Under the pieces are notes generated by a model. It was not told the origin of the DNA and did no database searches. It saw only the letters and a program-made list of their open reading frames with translations. Position numbers and translations under genes: made by a program. Source: Dyella sp. A6 (lineage in GTDB: Bacteria > Pseudomonadota > Gammaproteobacteria > Xanthomonadales > Rhodanobacteraceae). Taken from it: a stretch of 64,000 nt of DNA. The stretch's first letter is position 1. Every line of letters begins with the position of its first letter. Positions 42,470-53,286 of this stretch are shown piece after piece. The stretch is from NCBI RefSeq assembly GCF_036320485.1, contig NZ_CP132911.1:1860001-1924000 (forward strand), written 5' to 3'.

Positions 42470-42601
42470 AGCTCGGCCGGATGGCGACCAGCCATGCATG
42501 CTACGCCGTGGGCGAAGTTACGTCACATGGCAAGTGCTACCGCGGCGTCCGCTCCAAGCAATGAAACGGGCTGCTGCGTCTTGTCGGTCGAATGATCCCG
42601 G

Positions 42602-43162
42602 TCAGGCCTGCAGTTGCCTGTGCACCCAGGCCACATAACGGTCCACGAACCCCTGCAGGAACTGGCGTGTGCTGTCGCTGGCAATATGGCCGTCGGTATC
42701 GATCGGGGCGTCCTGCTTGAAGTGGATGAAGACCTCGGGCTGCGGCAGCACGGCCACGTCCAGATACGACAACACGTTGCGCAGGTGCTGTTGCGCCAGT
42801 GCGCTGCCGATGACGCCGATGGATGCGCCGATCACCGCGCCCGGCTTGCCGGCGAACGAATTGGTGCCCCACGGCCGCGACCCGAGGTCCAGCGCGTTCT
42901 TCAGCACACCGGGAATCGAACGGTTGTACTCCGGCGTGACGAACAGCAGCGCGTCGGCTTTCTCGATCTGTTCTTTTAGATGGCGGGCAGCGGGCGGATA
43001 ATCGCCGTCGAAATCCTGGTCGTACAGCGGAAGATTGCCGATAGACACCTGTTCGAACACGAAATGCGGGGGCGCCAGCGACTCGACCGCACACGCCAGG
43101 CGTCGATTGATCGATTCCCGGCGCAGGCTGCCGACGAACGAAGCCACTCTGATGGTGTCCAT
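42602..43162 (-). CDS. NAD(P)H-dependent FMN reductase (ChrR/YieF-like)
   Basis: A 186-residue flavodoxin-fold reductase: VASFVGSLRRESINRRLA binds the FMN phosphate, LPLYDQDFDGDYP and ALLFVTPEYNRSIPGVLKNALD form the flavin pocket, and GKPGAVIGASIGVIGSALAQ is the conserved third strand. Members of this NADPH-dependent FMN reductase family reduce quinones, chromate or azo dyes. The ATG at 43162 has GGGGGA upstream. It is a single gene, divergent from the diguanylate cyclase. Confidence 0.92.
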   Translation of the reverse strand: MDTIRVASFVGSLRRESINRRLACAVESLAPPHFVFEQVSIGNLPLYDQDFDGDYPPAARHLKEQIEKADALLFVTPEYNRSIPGVLKNALDLGSRPWGTNSFAGKPGAVIGASIGVIGSALAQQHLRNVLSYLDVAVLPQPEVFIHFKQDAPIDTDGHIASDSTRQFLQGFVDRYVAWVHRQLQA

Positions 43163-43321
43163 GAAATTATCCCCCACAGGATCAAAAAATGGGCATTTCT
43201 TGCCCACACACCCCATCCTGACCCCGGAATAGCGTAGCCTACGTGAAGGGGGTGGGCGGCCGGAGTGGCTTGCCGGCGTTCTGCACACCACGCGACGACA
43301 CGGACGAGCACGAGGGTGACC

Positions 43322-45052
43322 ATGACTGGGTGGCTCCGACCATCCAAACGCATGCACTGGACATTGGCCTGGCTCGGGCTGATGACGCTGCTGCTGTGTC
43401 CGCATCTGCATGCCGAGACCGCACTCAACGGCGCATGGCGCTCGGTGCATCCACAGGACACGCCGCAACTCGTGCTGCAGGAATATCGCCACGGTGAACT
43501 GCACAGCTTCGACCCGTCCGAGCTGCAGCGCTTCCAGTTGCGCGACCGGGGCGTGTGGGTGGTGCTGCAGGCGCAGCCACCGGGCACGCTTGCCGGACAG
43601 ATCCTGGCGATCAACCCGCCGCCGCCGGGCCGGGTGGCGATCTACATGCCGGACGGACACTCGACTTCGCAGGCGCTGGACGACTTCAGCGCAACCAGTC
43701 ACGCGCATGGCTGGCTGGCCTGGTCACTCGGTAACCACGCGAAGCAGAACGGCCTTGTGCTACTGCGCTTCGAACCCGGCGCGGCCGCTGTGGCACCGGT
43801 CAGCTTCACCCTGCTTGCCCCCGACGAATTCCTGTTGCGCGATGCGCGCTGGCTGGTTTTCGCCAGCGCGTGTCTGGCGGTCATGCTGGCCATGGCACTG
43901 ATGGCGCTCTGCATCGCGCCGATGCTGCGCGACGTCACGTTCGCGTGGTACGCCGGCTTCGTGCTCTGTTACGCCTTCATCCAGGGCATGCGCAGTGGGC
44001 TGCTGTTCCACCCGCTGGGCATGGCATGGCTTGCAGCCATCTCCCCTTCCGCCACCGCAGCGGCGATAGGATTGTCGGTGTCGTTCGCCGCCCTGTTTGC
44101 CGTCCGCTTCTGCGAAATGCGGCGCTTTGCGCCGCTGCTGCGTCCGCCCGCGATTGGCCTGGCCGTGGGCATGCTGCTAGTGGTGGGCATGCGCCTCTGT
44201 CCGCTGCACCAGGTGCAGGAAGCGGGTCAGCTGCTGGTCGATCCGCTGCTTATCCTCGGCTCGATCCTGCTGGGTATCGCCGCGTTGAGTGCGGCGGTCC
44301 AGGGATCACGTCCGGCCTGGTTCTTCTTGCTGGGCTGGATGCCCCTGCTGCTGCTGACCGCCTGGTGGAATGGAGAGATCAACGGCACCGTCAGCGGCTT
44401 CCGCTGGCTGGGCGATGCCAGCCTGGCGGCGGGTGCACTCGAAGCGCTGGTGCTGTCGCTGGGACTAGCCGATCACGCATTGAACATGCGGCGGACGCAC
44501 GCGTCGGTGCAGGTGCTGGCCGATCACGATGCGCTGACCAACGTGTTCAATCGCCGCGCCTGGCGTGAATCGGTCGAGGCGGCGCTGCGCGAAGGTGGCT
44601 CCCGGCCGATGGCCCTGCTCTTTCTGGACCTGGACCACTTCAAGGTACTCAATGACCAGCAGGGACACAGCGCCGGCGACCGCGCGCTGGTCGCTGTCGC
44701 CAATGCGCTGCGCCATGAATTGCGCCCGCTCGACCGGCTCGGCCGCTACGGCGGCGAAGAATTCGTGGCGCTGCTGCACAACACGCCGCAGGAACAGGCG
44801 CTGCAGGTGGCCATCCGCCTGTGCCGACGCGTGCACCGACTGGAAATTCCGCTCGACAGCAGCGGTGGACGACTCAGCGTGAGCATCGGACTGGCGATGT
44901 ACCAGCCGCCCAACGACACCCTGGACGCCTGGGTCGAGCGTGCCGATCAGGCCATGTATACCGCCAAGCTGGGCGGTCGCAACCGGGTCCACGCCAGCAC
45001 CGCGAAGTGTGCAGCCACCCGCACGCGACAGAATCTTAAGATCGTCGAATAG
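43322..45052 (+). CDS. Diguanylate cyclase with 7TM (DISM) sensor
   Basis: A 576-residue inner-membrane signalling protein. Order: signal peptide (about 1-31, ending HLHA), a periplasmic DISMED2-like domain (ETALNGAWRSVHPQ, FQLRDRGVWVVLQA), seven or so hydrophobic helices (about residues 165-400), a short coiled region, then a GGDEF domain (LADHDALTNVFNRRAW, LLFLDLDHFKVLND, GHSAGDRALVAVA). The active-site motif is GGEEF in RYGGEEFVALL, so it is expected to make c-di-GMP. No RxxD inhibitory site is obvious next to it. The ATG at 43322 follows GAGGGTGACC. Confidence 0.93.
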   Translation: MTGWLRPSKRMHWTLAWLGLMTLLLCPHLHAETALNGAWRSVHPQDTPQLVLQEYRHGELHSFDPSELQRFQLRDRGVWVVLQAQPPGTLAGQILAINPPPPGRVAIYMPDGHSTSQALDDFSATSHAHGWLAWSLGNHAKQNGLVLLRFEPGAAAVAPVSFTLLAPDEFLLRDARWLVFASACLAVMLAMALMALCIAPMLRDVTFAWYAGFVLCYAFIQGMRSGLLFHPLGMAWLAAISPSATAAAIGLSVSFAALFAVRFCEMRRFAPLLRPPAIGLAVGMLLVVGMRLCPLHQVQEAGQLLVDPLLILGSILLGIAALSAAVQGSRPAWFFLLGWMPLLLLTAWWNGEINGTVSGFRWLGDASLAAGALEALVLSLGLADHALNMRRTHASVQVLADHDALTNVFNRRAWRESVEAALREGGSRPMALLFLDLDHFKVLNDQQGHSAGDRALVAVANALRHELRPLDRLGRYGGEEFVALLHNTPQEQALQVAIRLCRRVHRLEIPLDSSGGRLSVSIGLAMYQPPNDTLDAWVERADQAMYTAKLGGRNRVHASTAKCAATRTRQNLKIVE

Positions 45053-45056
45053 CCCG

Positions 45057-45084
45057 CGTGGCGGGCACCGTCGCACCCGCCACG
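45057..45084. terminator. Convergent terminator between diguanylate cyclase and E1 genes
   Basis: CGTGGCGGG, a 10-base loop, CCCGCCACG: a 9-bp GC-rich stem five bases after the cyclase stop codon and 17 bases from the E1 stop. Suitable for both converging genes. Confidence 0.6.
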
Positions 45085-45100
45085 TCGAAGCCCCAGGGGC

Positions 45101-47368
<2,268 letters not shown>

Positions 47369-47413
47369 GGAATGAACTTCGTGTCGATGCGGAGGGTGGC
47401 CGCCATGCGGCCG

Positions 47414-47920
47414 TCAGGGAGAGGGAACAATCGGCAACACGGACGGCGGACGACGCAGCCTGCGCAGGGCAGCCGCTCGTGCAAGGTCCTTGTCACGACC
47501 GAAGGATTCGAAGATGCGGATCTGGTCGTCCAGCGAGGGCACCGGCACCGCTACGCCCTGCAGGCCAACCAGCATCAGGCGCCCCGGCTGCACCGGCTGC
47601 CAGGCGTCGCCGGCATGCAGCTGCAACCCGCCCATCACGTCCACCGGCAGCCCGGCAAAGCGGAAACGTGCGTAGTTCGAGCGGAAGCGGTCACCGTCGG
47701 CCGGCACATGCGCGCTGTCGCGGCGCTCGGCCCAGTGGGTCATCAGCGTGTCGGCATCATCGCGCGAGACCAGCACGTCGATATCGGCCACGCTGACCTC
47801 GGCGCCCAGCATTCGCGCTGCCGCGCTGCCGATCAGGCACCACGGTTCGACACAGTGCACATACAGCTCGGGAACCAGTTCAGCCAGCGTGACAAACAGA
47901 GCGGGCGGTATATGGCTCAC
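47414..47920 (-). CDS. Nucleotidyltransferase-like protein
   Basis: A 168-residue protein. CLIGSAAARMLGAEVSVADIDVLVS is the nucleotidyltransferase-superfamily pattern (G-S-x(n)-D-x-D, with DID as the metal acidic pair). VDVMGGLQLH and VPVPSLDDQIRIFESFGRDKDL resemble the C-terminal part of the AadA/DUF-type minimal nucleotidyltransferases. Starts at a GTG (47920) that overlaps the stop of the upstream GNAT gene by four bases, so translation is coupled. Substrate unknown; it could be a toxin-like or antibiotic-modifying member, but that is not shown. Confidence 0.72.
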   Translation of the reverse strand: MSHIPPALFVTLAELVPELYVHCVEPWCLIGSAAARMLGAEVSVADIDVLVSRDDADTLMTHWAERRDSAHVPADGDRFRSNYARFRFAGLPVDVMGGLQLHAGDAWQPVQPGRLMLVGLQGVAVPVPSLDDQIRIFESFGRDKDLARAAALRRLRRPPSVLPIVPSP

Positions 47921-48459
47921 GGTCGGCGCCTCTGCCAGGCCTCACGGCTCTGGCCCCATACGTCTACGGTTTCGCCCGCGAACGGTTCGGGCATGTCGAT
48001 ACGGCGCAATACCGCCGCGCCCAACCGCCGCGCCACGGCCTGCGAGGCCTGGTTGTCCGGCGTGATCAGATGGATCACCTGGTCCCAGCTAAGGTGCTCG
48101 AACACCCAGTCGAGCACGGCGGTAGCAGCCTCGGTGGCATAGCCCTGCCCCCACGCGCTGCGCGCCAGGCACCAGCCGACCTCGGTACCCGGCCAGCCGA
48201 CCGGATGCCATGGGCCGGTCCAGCCCAGCCATTGTCCGCTGTGCTTGTCGACCAGCGAGAATGCCGAGCCGGCTTCGATGCTCCACGCGCCGACCATCAT
48301 CAGGAAGTGCCGCCAGGCCAGCGGCTCGCTGCGCGGCCCGCCCATGTGGCGGGTCGCGTCAGGGTCGGCGAAGAAGGCCGACCAGCCGGCGAAATCGTCT
48401 GCCTGCGGCGGACGCAGGATCAGACGCTCGGTTTCGATGCGGATGTCTTGCCAGCTCAT
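47917..48459 (-). CDS. GNAT-family N-acetyltransferase, RimJ/RimL-like
   Basis: A 180-residue acetyltransferase: IETERLILRPPQADDFAGW at the start, then GWTGPWHPVGWPGTEVGWCL, and the acetyl-CoA loop RSAWGQGYATEAATAVLDWVF, ending with PDNQASQAVARRLGAAVL. These RimJ-type enzymes acetylate small molecules or protein N-termini. Its stop overlaps the GTG start of the nucleotidyltransferase-like gene, so the two form a coupled pair. The target is not known. Confidence 0.9.
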   Translation of the reverse strand: MSWQDIRIETERLILRPPQADDFAGWSAFFADPDATRHMGGPRSEPLAWRHFLMMVGAWSIEAGSAFSLVDKHSGQWLGWTGPWHPVGWPGTEVGWCLARSAWGQGYATEAATAVLDWVFEHLSWDQVIHLITPDNQASQAVARRLGAAVLRRIDMPEPFAGETVDVWGQSREAWQRRRP

Positions 48460-48555
48460 GCTAGGGACACTCTGACCAGGGGAATCTGTTCATCCTCTCC
48501 GTCATTCCGGTTCGCACCGGGACGACGGTCGTGGATACGATCACCGCGGCAATCG

Positions 48556-49725
48556 TCAGAATGCGTTGATCCCGGTCAGTTCGCGGCCCACCACCAGCTG
48601 GTGCACGGTCTCGGTACCCTCGTAGGTGATCACCGATTCCAGGTTCAGCGCATGCCGGATCGCACTGTGTTCGGTCGTGATACCTGCGCCGCCGAGGATG
48701 TCACGGCACTCGCGCGCGATGTCGATCGCCATGCGGCAGTTGTTCCACTTGGCCAGCGACACCTGGGTCGGCTGCAGCTTGCCGGCGTCCTTCAGGCGGC
48801 CGAGCTGCAGCGACAGCAGCTGTGCCGAGGTGATGCGGCGGGCCATGTCAGCCATCTTGAGCTGCACCGCCTGATTGGCGGCCAGCGGACGGCCGAACAG
48901 CACGCGCTCGGCAGTGTAGTCCAGCACTTCCTGCAGGCACGCCTGGGCAGCGCCGATCGGGCCCCAAGTGATGCCGTAGCGGGCCTGGGTCAGGCAGCCC
49001 AGCGGCCCCTTCAGACCCTTCACGTTGGGCAGGCGGTTGGCGTCCGGCACGTGAACGTTGTCGAAGAACAGCGCGCTGGTGACCGAGGCGCGCAGGCTCA
49101 TCTTCTTGTGCACTTCCTGCGCGGCGAAGCCCTTGCTGTCGGTCGGCACAATGAAGCCCTGGATGCCGTCCTCGGTCTGCGCCCAGACGATCGCGATTTG
49201 CGCCAGGTTGCCGTTGGTGATCCACATCTTGGCACCGTTGATGACCCAGTCGGCGCCGTCCTTCTTCGCATTCGTCTTCATGTTCGCCGGATCGGAGCCA
49301 CCATGCGGCTCGGTCAGGCCGAAGCAGCCGATGATCTCGCCCGCCGCCATCTTCGGCAGGTACTGCATCTTCTGCTCTTCAGTGCCGTAGGCGTAGATCG
49401 GGTACATGCACAGCGAGCTCTGCACCGAAGCGAAGCTGCGCAGGCCGGAATCGCCGCGCTCCAGCTCCTGGCAGATCAGGCCGTAGCTGACGCCGTTCAT
49501 GCCGGCACAGCCGTACTGTTCCGGAATGGTCGCGCCGAGCAGTCCCAGGCCAGCGATCTCGGGAATCAGTTCCTTCGGGAAGCGGCCCTGGTCGAAGCAG
49601 TCGCCGATGATCGGCAGCACTTTCTCGTCGACGAAGCGGCCCACCGTGTCCTGCACCATGCGCTCCTCATCGGTGAGCAGCGAGCGGACGTCATACAGGT
49701 CGAGGGGATTGAGGCGGGCGGCCAT
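48556..49725 (-). CDS. gcdH: Glutaryl-CoA dehydrogenase
   Basis: A 389-residue FAD-dependent acyl-CoA dehydrogenase. Motifs: GATIPEQYGCAGMNGVSYGL, RSFASVQSSLCMYPIYAYGT (substrate-binding Arg and Ser of glutaryl-CoA dehydrogenase), GCFGLTEPHGGSDPANMKT (FAD), QARYGITWGPIGAAQACLQ and the catalytic Glu in VITYEGTETVHQLVVGREL. It oxidises and decarboxylates glutaryl-CoA to crotonyl-CoA in lysine and tryptophan breakdown. It is a single gene, divergent from the EamA transporter across about 210 bases. With the AmaB-like enzyme upstream it suggests a lysine catabolic route in this organism. Confidence 0.92.
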   Translation of the reverse strand: MAARLNPLDLYDVRSLLTDEERMVQDTVGRFVDEKVLPIIGDCFDQGRFPKELIPEIAGLGLLGATIPEQYGCAGMNGVSYGLICQELERGDSGLRSFASVQSSLCMYPIYAYGTEEQKMQYLPKMAAGEIIGCFGLTEPHGGSDPANMKTNAKKDGADWVINGAKMWITNGNLAQIAIVWAQTEDGIQGFIVPTDSKGFAAQEVHKKMSLRASVTSALFFDNVHVPDANRLPNVKGLKGPLGCLTQARYGITWGPIGAAQACLQEVLDYTAERVLFGRPLAANQAVQLKMADMARRITSAQLLSLQLGRLKDAGKLQPTQVSLAKWNNCRMAIDIARECRDILGGAGITTEHSAIRHALNLESVITYEGTETVHQLVVGRELTGINAF

Positions 49726-49938
49726 GCACAGGGCTCCGAAGCGTGGGGAATCCTCCCATTCTAGCCGGGCCTTCAGGCATGGTCATGACGGACCGCCGCA
49801 TGGAAGCATGCCTGCCCTGCGGACAGGGATGGCGCACGCTGCGATCACCGCATGATGCGATGCAACACGAATCGTGCGAACATCGCATCTGGCGAACCGC
49901 CACACCCGCCCATCCCCGCACCATCTCCCATCGCACCC

Positions 49939-50814
49939 ATGATCAAAGGCATTCTGCTGGGCTTCGCCTGTTTCGCCGCATATGCGATCAGCGATGCCTT
50001 CGCCAAAGCATTGCACGGCACTATCCCTCCGTACGAGTCGGTCTTCTTCGGCGGCGTGCTGGGTCTGGCGGCCCTGCCGTTCATCATGGGACCGGGCGAC
50101 CGCTGGCATCAGGTGTTCTCGGCCAAGCGGCCTCACCTGTGGTGGATCCGCGCGATCACCGGCGGTGTCGGCAATATCTGTTCGGTCACCGCGTTCACCC
50201 TGCTGCCGATGGCCGAGGTGTTCTCGATGATCTTCCTGATGCCGATCTTCGTGACCATCCTGTCCGTGGTGTTCCTGAAGGAACAGGTGGGCTGGCGGCG
50301 CTGGACCGCGGTGTTCGTCGGCTTCGCCGGTGTGCTGGTGGTGTTGCGCCCCGGCTTCCGCGCGCTGGGACTGGGGCATCTTGCGGCGACCCTGTGCGGT
50401 CTCACGGCAGCCTTGTCGATGGTCGCCATGCGCATGGCCGGGGCGGACGAAAAGCGCATCAGCCTGTATGGCGCTGGCACGATCGGGCCGATCGTGTTCG
50501 GTGGCCTGGCCATGTTGCCGCACTTCGTCGTTCCCGACCTGCACCAGGTACTGCTGCTGGCGGGCTACGGTCTGCTGGCGGCGCTGGCCGGCGTACTGCT
50601 GATGTATGCCACTCTGCTCGCCCCCGCCAACCGCGTGGCACCAACCCAGTACAGCCAGATGCTGTGGGCGATCGGCTTCGGCTACTTCCTGTTCGGCAAT
50701 TCGCTGGACTGGCCGATGCTGGTCGGCATCGTGATGATCCTCGGTGCCGGGCTGTTCACGCTGGTCCGCGAGGAGAAGGTCACCCGCTGGTGGAAACGCA
50801 CCAAGGTGCTCTGA
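49939..50814 (+). CDS. EamA/DMT-family transporter
   Basis: A 291-residue inner-membrane protein with ten hydrophobic helices in two EamA halves. First half: MIKGILLGFACFAAYAISDA, LLPMAEVFSMIFLMPIFVTI and LKEQVGWRRWTAVFVGFAGV. Second half: LCGLTAALSMVAMRMAGADE, LLLAGYGLLAALAGVLLMY and APTQYSQMLWAIGFGYFLFG. It exports or imports metabolites of unknown type. The ATG at 49939 begins the first helix; a frame extending to 49852 adds a Pro-rich stretch that looks non-coding. Confidence 0.9.
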   Translation: MIKGILLGFACFAAYAISDAFAKALHGTIPPYESVFFGGVLGLAALPFIMGPGDRWHQVFSAKRPHLWWIRAITGGVGNICSVTAFTLLPMAEVFSMIFLMPIFVTILSVVFLKEQVGWRRWTAVFVGFAGVLVVLRPGFRALGLGHLAATLCGLTAALSMVAMRMAGADEKRISLYGAGTIGPIVFGGLAMLPHFVVPDLHQVLLLAGYGLLAALAGVLLMYATLLAPANRVAPTQYSQMLWAIGFGYFLFGNSLDWPMLVGIVMILGAGLFTLVREEKVTRWWKRTKVL

Positions 50815-50880
50815 CCATCGCGCCTTGCGGCGTAACCCGCACCACCGCACACTGCCGGCTCCACTGTCCTGGATGCCGCC

Positions 50881-51774
50881 GTGCCGACTCAAGCCCCACC
50901 CGATCACGCGTTCGAAATGTCGCCCGTCGTCGCCGGACTGTGGCGCATCGCGGACTGGGAGCTGGACGTGCCAGCACGTGTCCGCTGGATCGAACAGGCG
51001 CTGGAACTGGGCATCACCAGCTTCGACCATGCGGATATCTACGGCGACTACCGCGCCGAGTCGCTGTTCGGCGAAGCACTGCAGCATGCACCTGCGCTAC
51101 GCCGGCGCATGCAACTGGTGACCAAGTGCGGCATTCGCCTGCGCTCGGCCCAGCGCCCCTACCGGCTCAATCATTACGACGCGTCGGCCGACTATGTCCG
51201 TGCACAGGTGGAGCAGTCGCTGCGCAACCTGCGTACCGAGCAACTGGACCTGGTGCTGATCCATCGCCCCGACTACCTGATGGATGCCACGGTTCTGGCC
51301 GACACCTTCGCCAGCCTCACCCGCGAGGGCAAGGTGGCGCGCTGGGGCGTATCCAATCACACAACCGGCCAGTTCGCCCTGCTGCACGCACATCACCCGC
51401 TGGTGACCAACCAGCTCGAACTGTCGCCGCTGCACATGCAGGCGCTGGACGACGGCACACTGGACCAGGCACAGCAACTGGGACTGCGCCCGATGATCTG
51501 GTCGCCGCTGGGTGGCGGTCGCCTGTTCGCCGGCGACGACCCGCAGGCCCTGCGGGTGCGCGGCGAAATGGAGGCGATCGCCGCACGCCTCGGCATCAGT
51601 CTCACCACCCTGGCTTTTGCCTGGATCCTGCGCCACCCCTCGCGCCCCCACCCGATCACCGGCAGTGGACGTATCGAGCGACTGCGCGAAGCCGTCGCCG
51701 CATTGGACGTGACGCTCGAGGCCGAGGACTGGTACGCGATCTGGACTGCCAGCAAGGGGCATCCGGTGCCTTGA
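50881..51774 (+). CDS. Aldo/keto reductase, YdhF-like
   Basis: A 297-residue NADPH-dependent reductase of the aldo/keto reductase family. The catalytic tetrad is visible: D in SFDHADIYGDY, Y in the same stretch, K in LVTKCG and H in DLVLIHRPDYL. KVARWGVSNHTTGQ, WSPLGGGRLF and PITGSGRIERLREAV give the barrel and cofactor loops, close to E. coli YdhF. GTG start at 50881, 66 bases after the EamA gene. Reduces a carbonyl to an alcohol; substrate unknown. Confidence 0.9.
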   Translation: MPTQAPPDHAFEMSPVVAGLWRIADWELDVPARVRWIEQALELGITSFDHADIYGDYRAESLFGEALQHAPALRRRMQLVTKCGIRLRSAQRPYRLNHYDASADYVRAQVEQSLRNLRTEQLDLVLIHRPDYLMDATVLADTFASLTREGKVARWGVSNHTTGQFALLHAHHPLVTNQLELSPLHMQALDDGTLDQAQQLGLRPMIWSPLGGGRLFAGDDPQALRVRGEMEAIAARLGISLTTLAFAWILRHPSRPHPITGSGRIERLREAVAALDVTLEAEDWYAIWTASKGHPVP

Positions 51775-51816
51775 TTTCCATGTCATCGGCCGACGCTGGC
51801 CCAGCAACCGCGCCGA

Positions 51817-52392
51817 CTATTCGTCCAGCAGCACGTAGTCGCCGGCCTTGTCGTAACGCTTCGGGTGCTTGCCGACGCGTGCGCAAAGCGCGTCACCGCA
51901 ACGGGTGATCGCACCGCTGCGGGTAGCGCGCAGGATATCGTCGCTGAAATGCGCCTGGGCGACGTCCTGCATGCTCCGGTGCGCCACCCATGCGGCACCA
52001 GCGACTGCCAGCAATACGCCGACCAGCAGCGCCAGCGTTCCGCTCCATACCAGCGCGCGCCGTGCCGCACTCAAGCCCTTGCGCTGTTCGAGCATGGCCT
52101 TGGCAGCCAACTGGGCGCTGTGCGCACTCTGCTGCAACTGGCACTGCAAGCGACCCGCGGCCTGATCAACTCCCTGTGCGATCGACTGCTGCACATCGGC
52201 GCTGACGCGTTGCAGCGCCTGCTGCGCGAACTGATCGCCGCTCCGGTCCAGCCGCTCGACACCCTGTCGCATGGCGCTCACTGCGGCCTCGATGTCCTGC
52301 GCGGCTTGGCGGTTGCGGGCATCGAGCCGGTCGGCAATGGCCAGAAGCCGCACCAGTGCCTGTTGTGCCGCCTCAATCGTAATGTCGTTCAT
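51817..52392 (-). CDS. Coiled-coil membrane-anchored protein of unknown function
   Basis: A 191-residue protein. Residues about 1-105 are a long Ala/Gln-rich helix predicted to coil (QQALVRLLAIADRLDARNRQ, RSGDQFAQQALQRVSADVQQ). One membrane helix follows (ALVWSGTLALLVGVLLAVAG, about 111-130), then a short tail with a Cys pair (CGDALC) and a basic segment. No known family is recognised. The tail ends KAGDYVLLDE. It begins four bases after a small lipoprotein gene, so both may form an envelope-associated pair. Confidence 0.7.
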   Translation of the reverse strand: MNDITIEAAQQALVRLLAIADRLDARNRQAAQDIEAAVSAMRQGVERLDRSGDQFAQQALQRVSADVQQSIAQGVDQAAGRLQCQLQQSAHSAQLAAKAMLEQRKGLSAARRALVWSGTLALLVGVLLAVAGAAWVAHRSMQDVAQAHFSDDILRATRSGAITRCGDALCARVGKHPKRYDKAGDYVLLDE

Positions 52393-52396
52393 GGCC

Positions 52397-52627
52397 TCAT
52401 CGTCCGTGAGTATCTGTGGTGAATGGTCCGTCGATGTACATGCGTTCGGTCCACCGGTAATCCGGCGAAGGTGGAGGATCCGATGGTTTGTCGCCAAAGA
52501 AACGAGTGAACTCGCCACCTTCCGGGGCATCTGATGGTGTGGACATGACCGGCTGGCATCCCGTGGTCAGCAAGAAAATGAAAACGCCTGGCAGCGCGAC
52601 GCGAGAAAACGGGGTTCGATGTGGCAT
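52397..52627 (-). CDS. Small lipoprotein
   Basis: A 76-residue lipoprotein. A short basic N-terminus is followed by the hydrophobic segment VALPGVFIFLL and the lipobox LTTGC (Cys about 23), after which the chain is Pro- and Asp-rich (SDAPEGGEF, PSDPPPSPDYRW). The ATG at 52627 has GGAGGGA directly upstream; longer in-frame starts at 52639 and 52696 lack one. It precedes the coiled-coil membrane protein by four bases. Function unknown. Confidence 0.75.
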   Translation of the reverse strand: MPHRTPFSRVALPGVFIFLLTTGCQPVMSTPSDAPEGGEFTRFFGDKPSDPPPSPDYRWTERMYIDGPFTTDTHGR

Positions 52628-52720
52628 GGCTCCCTCCATCCCGTGGCCATTACCCCCTGGACTCTGCCCGGCTTGGCGACAGAGGCATCCATGCACTTCG
52701 ACAGGCTGGCTCCAACCGGC

Positions 52721-53146
52721 TTACTCCGGATCAAGGGACGCGTGAAAATCCACTTCGTCCAGATCGATCACCAACATGTTGTGCATGCCCCGGCCGGGTA
52801 GCGTGCCTTTCCTCAAAACGCCGCGGAAGCGCCCGTTGAAGAGTGGCGAATCGCCCATCTGCCATCCCGCCGCCGGCTTGAAAACCGTCGCCTTGGTCAG
52901 GCGCCCGATGACCGCCTCCGATTCATCCATATCGGACGCGCTGGCGCCACATGGAAAAACCAGAATCAGATTTTTCTGGCTGGGCGCATCGCTCAAGGGG
53001 ACCCCCGCGCACGCCACGACATCGATCCTGTGGCCGATGAGTCCGGGATTGCCCAGCACATCCTCGAGGCTACGGGGCCTGTGGACCGCCGCCGACGCGG
53101 ACAAGGCGAACAAGGAGAAGATCGCAGCTGACAGAAGTCGTTTCAT
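52721..53146 (-). CDS. Secreted protein of unknown function
   Basis: A 141-residue protein with a standard signal peptide (MKRLLSAAIFSLFALSASAA, cleavage after ASA). The mature part (about 122 residues) includes RSLEDVLGNPGLIGHRIDVV, two Cys residues (VVACAGV, VFPCGAS) that could form a disulphide, and a C-terminal DLDEVDFHASLDPE. No family recognised. The ATG at 53146 follows AGGGAT. It lies 93 bases upstream of the small lipoprotein gene on the same strand, so it may be part of the same envelope group. Confidence 0.75.
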   Translation of the reverse strand: MKRLLSAAIFSLFALSASAAVHRPRSLEDVLGNPGLIGHRIDVVACAGVPLSDAPSQKNLILVFPCGASASDMDESEAVIGRLTKATVFKPAAGWQMGDSPLFNGRFRGVLRKGTLPGRGMHNMLVIDLDEVDFHASLDPE

Positions 53147-53204
53147 GCCGATCCCTAGCGAGTGCATTCAACCGCACATGGAAACCATCCAATGATTTCG
53201 TTCA

Positions 53205-53229
53205 GCCGATGCACATGCTTTGCATCGGC
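53205..53229. terminator. Hairpin after the 5'-nucleotidase gene
   Basis: GCCGATGCA, loop CATGCTT, TGCATCGGC: a perfect 9-bp stem 58 bases beyond the 5'-nucleotidase stop codon and about 60 bases before the secreted-protein start. Position suits a terminator. No T-tract. Confidence 0.5.
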
Positions 53230-53286
53230 GGCATGACCATACACCTCGGGAAGCGGCCTTGAAAAGTTGCCGCGTCACGCCCTCGC

